A DNA stretch of 64,000 nt from JANXQG01 sp963780045 (GTDB taxonomy: Bacteria > Planctomycetota > Planctomycetia > Pirellulales > Thermoguttaceae), in the NCBI GenBank assembly GCA_963780045.1, contig CAVZZZ010000005.1:620001-684000 (forward strand), written 5' to 3'. A program made the translations under genes and the position numbers. The notes under the pieces were generated by a model that made no database searches, was not told where the DNA came from, and was given only the letters and a program-made list of their open reading frames with translations. Positions 18,748-25,589 of this stretch are shown in pieces; the first letter of the stretch is position 1; each line of letters opens with the position of its first letter.

Positions 18748-19038
18748 ATGCCTATTCCTTCATCGTCGATCGCTCAAAAGTTTATCGCTCTCACGGCTGC
18801 CAGTTTGGCTGCCGGCCAGCCTGGTTCGCAGAGGCCATTCACCGAGATGCGTTGGCGCCTTCGCGAACAACGGCCGCTGGGGCGCATCGCCGGCCGCCGC
18901 CGTAAGTCGTGTGTATACAACAGGTTACATGCATCCGGTGCGGTGCCGTCAATCGACCCCTCCGGACGAAGGGCGTGGGAGCGTCGCGTGGCAGACACCC
19001 GCCATTTCGCGTTGTCTACAGTCGTATACAAGAGGTAG
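18748..19038 (+). CDS. Possible small basic protein, 96 residues
   Basis: An open frame starting MPIPSSSIAQKFIALTAASL with an Arg-rich remainder. No Shine-Dalgarno site is visible and no family is recognised. In a GC-rich genome a frame this long can arise by chance, so it is listed only because the surrounding 900 bp is otherwise empty. Confidence 0.2.
   Translation: MPIPSSSIAQKFIALTAASLAAGQPGSQRPFTEMRWRLREQRPLGRIAGRRRKSCVYNRLHASGAVPSIDPSGRRAWERRVADTRHFALSTVVYKR
19012..19031. promoter_or_regulatory. Operator-like inverted repeat TTGTCTAC-N4-GTATACAA
   Basis: The half-sites at 19012-19019 and 19024-19031 match in 7 of 8 positions. A related GTATACAACAGG lies at 18912-18923. TTGTATAC-type palindromes are used by some GntR-family repressors, but no such regulator is present here. 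Confidence 0.35.
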
Positions 19039-19043
19039 CACAT

Positions 19044-19250
19044 ATGGTGCCAATCGCACGGAATCCTCGCGGAGCGGCGGTTTCGACTTTGAAAGTCGAA
19101 GGTGCTGGCCTGACCCCGACGGCTTCGGGGCGGGCGGCCATGACTACCGCCACGGGGCGCCCGCTTGCGGGTCGCGGCGAGAATTTCTTTGACGCGGAGA
19201 TTGTCGAACCCATTTGTGTTACCTCAACTTGGATCACGTCAGGTCTTTGA
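19044..19250 (+). CDS. Possible 68-residue small protein
   Basis: AGAGG lies 7 nt before an ATG, and the frame encodes MVPIARNPRGAAVSTLKVEG and a Thr/Ala-rich remainder with FFDAEIVEP near the end. It follows the TTGTCTAC/GTATACAA repeat directly and overlaps the 3' end of the patatin gene by 17 bp. No family is recognised; low confidence. Confidence 0.25.
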   Translation: MVPIARNPRGAAVSTLKVEGAGLTPTASGRAAMTTATGRPLAGRGENFFDAEIVEPICVTSTWITSGL

Positions 19251-20331
19251 GGAAGGCCCGTCCCTGCTGCTCGCCATCCTGCATCAGCCGGCGGATGAGT
19301 TCGGGCTGACGCGACAACTTGGTGACGTAGTCCAGCGTGTCCATGAGCTCCTCGGACATGCGGACGAAGCGGATCTTTACGGGGTCGCGCCGCGTGATAC
19401 CGAGTCTCTGCAGGGTTTCCTCGTTGAAGCCTTTTTGTACCAATAAATGGTTGATGAAGTTGAGATACTCCAGACTGTGCTGAAACGACATGTTGCCGAT
19501 CATCTGGTTGCGGCGATCGACGACGTCCGCCGGTTTGGTGGGAAGCGTCTTGCACGTGGTCGGGTTGATCTGGAGGATCCAAATTTCGTCGGGAACATGA
19601 TCATTCCCGATAACGGCCGGGCGGAACAACTCCACAATGGGCGGATTATCCGAGAACAAGCCGTCCCAATAGTAATGCTCGCCGATCTGGACGGCGGGGA
19701 AGAGGGTCGGGACGGCGGCCGAAGCCAGTATTGCCTCCACGCAGATCTCGCACTTGTGGGAGAAGAACTTCTTGAGCTCCCCCGTGAGGACGTCCGCCGC
19801 GCCGACGACGAGTATGGGACTATCGGGGCGCATCAAATCCCGCGCTTCGACGAAATCGATGTGCTTAACGAGCATCGCCTTCAGGTCGGTGAAGAGACGT
19901 CTCGGCAGGAGGGATTGAAGCATGGCAAACGCCATTTGCATAGGCAGTTCGGCCGGACTCAGTTCCCACATCGGCATCCAGCCTTTGTTCACCATGCGAA
20001 GGACATCCGCGCACCATTTGTCCAGGTGGAGTTCCTCTGGGTGTTGGGCGGTCAGCTCCTCCCAGAAGCCGGTCAAGCGATCCTGAATGGGCGTCGCGTC
20101 TCCCTGGGCCGCCTTGAGCAGCCCGTACCAGGCCAGCGCTGCGCAGACGGCCCCGCCCGAGGTCCCGCTCAGGCTCATGATCTCGTACTTCTGATGCACC
20201 CCGTTCTCACAAAAGGTCTTCAGCACGCCGGCCGTGAAGGCGGTCTGGCTGCCGCCCCCCTGGCACGCGATGGCGATCTTCGTCTTACTCACGGCAGTCG
20301 CTCTCTTTTTCGCACTATTGTGTTTCCGCAC
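19234..20331 (-). CDS. Patatin-like phospholipase
   Basis: This 365-residue Ser-Asp dyad lipid acyl hydrolase has the oxyanion loop in ACQGGGSQTAF, the nucleophile in SLSGTSGGAV (GxSxG) and the dyad Asp in YYWDGLFSDNPP. It lacks a signal peptide and is probably cytosolic or peripheral to the membrane. The GTG at 20331 is used; a second GTG at 20292, directly before KTKIAIACQGGG, is an equally possible start. Patatins occur as effectors, storage-lipid hydrolases and defence components; the context does not decide. It lies alone in an accessory stretch. Confidence 0.88.
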   Translation of the reverse strand: MRKHNSAKKRATAVSKTKIAIACQGGGSQTAFTAGVLKTFCENGVHQKYEIMSLSGTSGGAVCAALAWYGLLKAAQGDATPIQDRLTGFWEELTAQHPEELHLDKWCADVLRMVNKGWMPMWELSPAELPMQMAFAMLQSLLPRRLFTDLKAMLVKHIDFVEARDLMRPDSPILVVGAADVLTGELKKFFSHKCEICVEAILASAAVPTLFPAVQIGEHYYWDGLFSDNPPIVELFRPAVIGNDHVPDEIWILQINPTTCKTLPTKPADVVDRRNQMIGNMSFQHSLEYLNFINHLLVQKGFNEETLQRLGITRRDPVKIRFVRMSEELMDTLDYVTKLSRQPELIRRLMQDGEQQGRAFLKDLT

Positions 20332-20706
20332 TGAGCACGCTATTAGGAACTCGATTCCGCGAATATGCTCGATGCTGTCAAAGCCTGATCCTCCTGATAG
20401 AAAATCTGATCTGTTCTCTCAGGACTGAGTTTACCGTAAGACATGTGAAGATTAAAGTAGCCAGCCAGCCGAGGGAGGGCGGGCCTGCCCGCCCTCCACT
20501 TGAATCATCTTCGCGAGCCGTTGATGTGGCGAGGATGCGGATTCTGCCGCCCGCAATGGTGCATCGCGATCTGGCCGCACGGGGGCTGGCAGCCGCGCAG
20601 CGCGCTGACCGTCGTCACGCCGACGTGAGCCGGTGGTTCAAAGAACGAGGCCCAGAAGGTGTCCATGGCCACGTCGGTCAGTGAAGAGCTACGGCTGCGA
20701 AGACGT
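20332..20706. other. Intergenic region, no recognisable gene
   Basis: This holds the upstream region of the patatin gene and a strong hairpin at 20474-20497. A short open plus-strand frame (20445-20684, Arg-rich) has no ribosome site or family match and is not called. Confidence 0.5.
20474..20497. terminator. GC hairpin GGAGGGCGGGC-CT-GCCCGCCCTCC
   Basis: A perfect 11-bp stem with a 2-nt loop, about 210 bp past the end of the kinase-TPR gene. No T-run follows on either strand, so termination is not certain. Confidence 0.5.
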
Positions 20707-22615
20707 TCACCGTTTTGATTCCGGCTGCGGCAACCACTTGGCGACTTCCGTGTCTTTCTTCACCGCATCATCGGCATAGGTCTTCAAAACGGGCACGTCG
20801 GGATGGAGAACCAACTGGTGATTCCAGAACTTCACGGCATCCTTCGACCAGGCGGCGGCTTGCCGGCGATCGTTCTCATGCTTGGCCGCTTCGATCCTGC
20901 CGTTAAGGACGTACACAAGTTCTCGCGTAAATGTCGCTAAGGTCGGATTATGTTCCACCAAATCCTCGAAGTAGTGCGCCGCCTGGTCGTACATCTCGGC
21001 GGCATGCGGCCAATCGCTTTGCACCCGGTAGAGATCCGCGAGGAACTCAGAATGCAATGCGACATCATATTCTGCCCACATGGGACTTATGCCGACTATT
21101 CTCGCTTCATCCCCTTCCGGACGCTCCGGTTGAAGTATCGCGGGGCGGCCGGCCTTGATGTCCGACCAAATTGTCTTGTGCAGCTGAAGACCTTGGATGC
21201 GAAAAGGCATGGCTGCCGCCGCGGACTGCGGAGTTGGCTTGGATCCGAGCAAAACGGCCGATTTCACGAATAGCGCGTTTGCCAGTTCACGCCGAAATTC
21301 CGCCGAAGCCGGGTATTCCCGCACCAACTGTTCGCCCAGGGAGACGGATTCATTCACCGCCGAAAGACCCTCAGCCGCATCGACGTGCCGGGCGATCCGC
21401 CACAGCGACCACACCAAATCGTCGCGCACGAAGGGATCGCTGGGGTTTTCCGCAACCAGGCTTCGGAAAATCTCGATGGCCTGCCTCCCGGCTTGCGCCG
21501 GCGTCGGCGGCATCGTGTGCGGCCGCCACTCCTGGAGGATGCGCGTCCAACCCAGGTTTTCTCGCAACATCCGATCGCCCGGATGTTCCCGAAGCAATTG
21601 CTCCTGGAGCTTCCGCGCCTTTTCAAACTGGTCCATGACGCTCTGGTCGAAAACTTCCGTGAGCTCCAGCAGCATTTGTCCGTCAGCGCGCGTAGAGCCG
21701 GGCCAATTCCGCGCGCGGGGTCGGGTCGGGAATGGGCTGTAATAGAAATGGCTCGTAACGGTCGATGGCTGCCTTCATCAGCTCCATGCGCAGCGGTTGC
21801 AGGCCGGCCTGGTCTTTCAAACGCTCGTCGGAGATTCGCAGCAGGTCCTCGACGGCCGCGCGGGCCTCGCGGAAGTTGTCGTCCGCCAGGGCCCGCTGCC
21901 GCTCCGCCAATGCTCGTTGCTGCTCCGCAGTGGCCCGCTCCTGCTCCGCAGTGGCCCGCTCCTGCTCCGCAGTGGCCCGCTCCCGCTCCGCAGTGGCCCT
22001 CTCCTGCTCCGCAGTGGCCCGCTCCCGCAATGCCCAGGAAAGGCCCCAACCGGTTGCGATGATGCCCAGCAACAATGCCAGCACCACGGCTGCCGCCGCC
22101 CCGAACGCCAGCTTGTTCCGGCGCACTGCCTTGCGGAAGCGATAGGCCGTACTGGGAGGCCGAGCGGTGATCGGCTCGTTGTTCAAATGCCGTTGAATGT
22201 CCGCTGCCAGTCCGTTGGCCGTCTCATAGCGTCGAGTGCGGTCCTTCTCCAGACATTTCATCACCACCCAATCCAGGTCTCCGCGCAGCAAGGTGACGAG
22301 CCGGTGGGCTTCCATGCCGCGTCGTTTGGCCATAGTGGTCGAATCCGGCCCGGTCATTCCGCTGAGGCGGTTCGACGGCCGCACCGGCTCCGTCTCCCGA
22401 ATCCGCCGTCGCATCTCGTCGATGCCCGCCCGCAGCAGTTCCTTTGCATCGAATGGCGTCGTTCCGGTCAGCAGCTCGTATAGCAGCACGCCCAGGCTGT
22501 AGATGTCGCTGCGGGTGTCCACGTCCAACGCGCTCATCTCCGCTTGTTCGGGGCTCATGTACGCCGGCGTGCCGACAAACTGCTGGAACTGCGTGTAAGC
22601 CGACCACGAATTATA
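20707..22615 (-). pseudogene. Ser/Thr protein kinase with TPR-like C-terminus, 5'-truncated and frameshifted
   Basis: The remaining 3' part encodes the end of a Hanks-type kinase: the activation segment QFVGTPAYMSPEQA, RSDIYSLGVLLYELLTG and VVMKCLEKDRTRRY. A membrane helix (LAFGAAAAVVLALLLGIIA), a heptad-repeat coiled coil and TPR-like helices to 20707 follow. The whole N-lobe and catalytic loop are absent: similarity ends near 22600, an in-frame stop lies at 22616-22618, and the DUF262 gene begins at 22618 on the other strand. A second break near 21675 separates ARLYA from MLLELTEVF. The truncated kinase cannot be active. Confidence 0.85.
21921..22025 (-). repeat. Five 21-bp tandem repeats encoding a coiled coil
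   Basis: Five nearly identical 21-bp units (first unit 21921-21941) encode the heptad RATAEQE/RATAERE, with degenerate units on either side. The unit equals three DNA heptamers and one protein heptad. It lies directly after the membrane helix of the broken kinase. Confidence 0.85.
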
Positions 22616-22617
22616 CT

Positions 22618-24354
22618 ATGGAAGCTCGCAATCGATTACTCCCCGAGTGGTTCAATCGAATTCGCACTCGCCAGATCTCGCTCCCTCGCTTTCAACGCAT
22701 GGTTGCTTGGGGCTCAAATGAGGTGGCCGGGTTGTTAACCACCGTCCTGCGCGGCTTGCCGGGTGGAGCGACTCTGATTCTGGAAGTGGGGGACAATCTT
22801 CCATTTGTGAGCCGCACAATGGTTGATGCTCCGGCCGACGGCGAACGCATCACCGAGCTTCTCCTCGACGGTCAACAGCGATTGACGGCGCTATGGCGCA
22901 GCCTGAATGATACATTCTCGGATCGAACCTATTTCGTTGAATTCGAAGACGATCCTAACCAGCCAGGGCATAAACAGGCGAGTGTTTTTGGACAATCTCG
23001 CTGGGTACGCGAAAGCCGCCGGTATCCCGTCTGGGCCGACGATCCAAAATCGCTTTGGCAGCGCGGATATATCGCCACATCACTGCTGAAGCCGGGCGAT
23101 ATCCAACACGAAATCAATGTATGGATCCAGAAGGTCGTTGGGGAATACCTGAGATTGGCCATCGTCATCGACCGCACGATTGCGGAGTTGCGCGAGAGAG
23201 TCGCTCAATTCAATTTGCCATTTTTGTCTCTGCCAACCGGGACTCCCCGCGCGGTTGCTTTAGACGTGTTTATTAAAATGAACACGAGTTCCGTCGCGCT
23301 GACGGCGTTCGACATAATTGTCGCACAGATCGAGTCACGCGCGGGCGGATCCCTTCACGACCTCGTTGCCAAGCTGCTCCAAAGGACGCCGCAAGTCGTT
23401 GCGTACAAGACACCGGAAGATCTGATCCTAGACGTCGCTGCTCTAATGCAGGATCGCGCCCCAAACCAATCGGGTTACGCCGGCCTCGATTTAACAAAGG
23501 TGGTTACCGATTGGCCCGCTTTGGTTGACAATGTCAATCAAATGGTCTTATTCCTCGAATCGGAATCCGTGTTTGACGGGTCACGCCTTCCGACCGATGC
23601 AGTCTTGGCGGTGATCGCGGCCCTTTGTCAGTACATTCCGCAACAACCCGATGCGTTGGGAAACGCGAAAATCATGTTGCGGAAGTATCTCTGGCGCTCG
23701 TTTTTCACGAATCGGTATGACCGGGCCGCAGCAACGGCTGCGATCAACGACTTCCGGGCACTTAGAGATGCGCTGCTCGGAACGAGGGCCATTGGAGACG
23801 TACCAATCTTCGACGCCAATACCTACCCCCTGCCGACCGTGGAGCAACTCATCAATGCTGGCTGGCCGAAAAACCGAAACACGCTAGCCCGGGCAGTATT
23901 GGCCGCAACACTTCGTGCCGGTGCTCGCGACATCGTCGATGACGCCCAAGTGACTCGCCTTCACTTGAAGCAGCGAGAATACCATCATTTGTTTCCGGCC
24001 GCCTTGCTTGCGGAAGCCGCCGTTGCCGAGGACATCGTCTATCGCGCGTTAAACTGCGCTTTGGTTACGTGGAGGACGAATCGCACGATTGCAGCCAAGG
24101 AGCCGTTGGTCTATTTGAAGGAGCGGGCGGACGCCAACGCCCTCGGTGCGGAAGACGTCAGGCGCCGGCTACGTTCGCATCTAATCCCCGCTGATTTTGT
24201 GAAATATGGGGGCTATTCGGATACGCTTCCAGACCGTTCGTCCAAAATTCAAACGGACTATAATGCCTTCATGCTCGCGCGAGCAAAGCTCGTGCTTAGT
24301 CATGCCGAGCAACTGTGTGATGGCCGTGAGCCGGAAGCATCCGTGGAATCGTAG
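22618..24354 (+). CDS. DUF262 (GmrSD-type) protein with C-terminal HNH-like domain
   Basis: This 578-residue protein opens with the DUF262 ParB/Srx-like NTPase-nuclease domain (RQISLPRFQRMVAW, then the DGQQR motif in LLLDGQQRLTALW). A long helical middle follows, then EYHHLFPAALLAEA, an HNH/DUF1524-like motif. DUF262 proteins include the type IV restriction enzyme GmrSD, which attacks modified phage DNA, so a defence role is likely but not proven. The start at 22618 abuts the truncated kinase gene, and the reading frame also runs back into it. Local GC is visibly lower than in the neighbours, suggesting transfer. Its promoter is not obvious. Confidence 0.85.
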   Translation: MEARNRLLPEWFNRIRTRQISLPRFQRMVAWGSNEVAGLLTTVLRGLPGGATLILEVGDNLPFVSRTMVDAPADGERITELLLDGQQRLTALWRSLNDTFSDRTYFVEFEDDPNQPGHKQASVFGQSRWVRESRRYPVWADDPKSLWQRGYIATSLLKPGDIQHEINVWIQKVVGEYLRLAIVIDRTIAELRERVAQFNLPFLSLPTGTPRAVALDVFIKMNTSSVALTAFDIIVAQIESRAGGSLHDLVAKLLQRTPQVVAYKTPEDLILDVAALMQDRAPNQSGYAGLDLTKVVTDWPALVDNVNQMVLFLESESVFDGSRLPTDAVLAVIAALCQYIPQQPDALGNAKIMLRKYLWRSFFTNRYDRAAATAAINDFRALRDALLGTRAIGDVPIFDANTYPLPTVEQLINAGWPKNRNTLARAVLAATLRAGARDIVDDAQVTRLHLKQREYHHLFPAALLAEAAVAEDIVYRALNCALVTWRTNRTIAAKEPLVYLKERADANALGAEDVRRRLRSHLIPADFVKYGGYSDTLPDRSSKIQTDYNAFMLARAKLVLSHAEQLCDGREPEASVES

Positions 24355-24426
24355 AACATCGAAACGAAAGAATGACGGAGAGATCGATCAGAACGCTCTT
24401 GCGTTGTTATTCGTTTTGGCCAAAGC

Positions 24427-24675
24427 CTATTCTCCCCGCAGGAGCGACGCCTTCACCTCATTCCACGGTAGCGTAGGCTGGCGGCGGCGTTCTTCGATCA
24501 TCCGCCAGAAATCGGGTGAACTCTCCAGGTCCCAATCCTCTTGGTCCTTGTTTTCAACGCCGACCAGCACCGCAAGGGGCTTGCCCTCTTGCGTTACCAG
24601 CAGCCGCTCGGACTGGGCCGCATGAACGAAACCCTCGATATCTTGGCTAAAGTTCTCGATGCTAATTTCTTTCAT
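24427..24675 (-). CDS. Orphan Phd/YefM-type antitoxin
   Basis: This 82-residue protein starts MKEISIENFSQDIEGFVHAA and continues LLVTQEGKPLAVLVGVENKD, the Phd/YefM DNA-binding fold. The C-terminal FWRMIEERRRQ tail resembles the toxin-binding part of related antitoxins. No toxin gene follows: downstream lies the convergent 3' end of the DUF262 gene. It may have lost its partner or act on another toxin. Confidence 0.75.
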   Translation of the reverse strand: MKEISIENFSQDIEGFVHAAQSERLLVTQEGKPLAVLVGVENKDQEDWDLESSPDFWRMIEERRRQPTLPWNEVKASLLRGE

Positions 24676-24778
24676 GGATTACGCCCTCCGTCATTTGCTC
24701 TGGCTCTTTTCGTCGAACTGCACGAACAACGCCAATCAGTACAGCTTCGTGAATTCGTTATTCATTCCGACCCGTTTT

Positions 24779-24861
24779 TCACCCTTTAGCTTTCCCTGCA
24801 GCCCGTTGTTGCCATGCCCATTTGAAGAGGGCGCGGGCGTCGGTGTAGCGAGCGTCGCCCG
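24779..24861 (-). pseudogene. Relic of a D-Ala-D-Ala carboxypeptidase C-terminus
   Basis: About 80 bp closely match the 3' end of the carboxypeptidase gene at 25590. The minus strand still reads DARYTDARALFKWAWQQR and a stop codon, against DARYTDARALFQWAWQQR in the intact gene. Nothing upstream of it resembles the rest of the enzyme; a toxin-antitoxin pair lies there instead. It is a remnant of a duplication. Confidence 0.8.
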
Positions 24862-24877
24862 TCGTAACACTCATGAA

Positions 24878-25159
24878 TCACCCGTCGCAGGATTTCGGGC
24901 GGTGGCCAAACTTGCGTTCCACTTCGTCCGCGGCAACGCCACCCTCTCGTTCTCCGCGGGCGCGGGAACGCCGGATGATCTCCATGAACTGCGGGTCCAT
25001 GCTCAGCGACACCGTTTCCAGATCCGCGTCTTCCATAGGCACAACCGCCGCTAGGGGTTGCCCGCCGCTGGTGACGACAATCGGTCCAGCGTCAAGTTGC
25101 CGAGCGTATTCGGCCAGGGTTTGGGTCGCGTCCCCTATATCAACGGTACGTACACTCAT
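24878..25159 (-). CDS. Antitoxin of the 25-kb toxin-antitoxin pair
   Basis: This 93-residue protein reads MSVRTVDIGDATQTLAEYAR, then PIVVTSGGQPLAAVVPMED, a Phd/YefM-like lead. A C-terminal helix and tail (EIIRRSRARGEREGG) follow. It starts inside the toxin stop codon (ATGA overlap), an order with the toxin first, as in higBA-type loci. Confidence 0.82.
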   Translation of the reverse strand: MSVRTVDIGDATQTLAEYARQLDAGPIVVTSGGQPLAAVVPMEDADLETVSLSMDPQFMEIIRRSRARGEREGGVAADEVERKFGHRPKSCDG

Positions 25160-25455
25160 AACTGCACCACCTTTCCGCCAATGCGCACCCGGTTGCCATC
25201 TTTGATTCCTACCGCCACGATCCGCACGGTCGGCGTTGGCTCTTCTTGAACGTCACAAAAGGCCCGCAGGAAGCCCACGCGGAGCTCCCAGGGAGCCAAG
25301 GGGTTGGCACGCATCCGTTCGCGGTTCCGCGTCCCGACGGTCGGTTGGTGCGTCAACTGCTCCCGGACGCCGTCGAAAAGCACCGCGCGTTGGCTCGCGT
25401 CCAGGGCCTCCAAGTGCTCGATCGCGTCGGGCAGGTATTCAATGGCGTAGGGCAC
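25156..25455 (-). CDS. RelE/ParE-superfamily toxin
   Basis: A 99-residue protein with the RelE/ParE pattern: IEYLPDAIEHLEALDASQRA, LRVGFLRAFCDVQEE and a C-terminal VGIKDGNRVRIGGKVVQL strand pair. Members either cleave mRNA on ribosomes or poison gyrase; the sequence does not decide. It is the first gene of a coupled pair with the antitoxin. Confidence 0.82.
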   Translation of the reverse strand: MPYAIEYLPDAIEHLEALDASQRAVLFDGVREQLTHQPTVGTRNRERMRANPLAPWELRVGFLRAFCDVQEEPTPTVRIVAVGIKDGNRVRIGGKVVQL

Positions 25456-25589
25456 GCGAGAACCGCATTGTCAGATGGTTCAACCGACTGTATCCTAACA
25501 GCATTAGCGCGTTTCTGCAAGGAGCGGATCTTACTGGGGAAAAAAGGCGTCAAAACGATTCCGCGTTGTTATTCTTTCCGCCCCGTTTA

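Larger units (their letters stand above)
18329..19233. other. 900-bp gap between divergent antitoxin and patatin 3' end
   Basis: This stretch holds the promoter side of the antitoxin gene, T-rich tracts near 18460-18490 and GC-rich hairpins (for example 19114-19130). It also carries a TATACAA-containing repeat pair. No known protein family or RNA gene is visible. Two small possible reading frames are listed separately. Confidence 0.5.

Noticed and set aside
20445..20684. 79-codon Arg-rich plus-strand frame
   Set aside because: No ribosome site, no family match, and its start overlaps a GC hairpin; composition typical of chance frames.
21921..22025. Possible CRISPR-like array
   Set aside because: The 21-bp units are directly adjacent with no spacers and encode a coiled-coil heptad.
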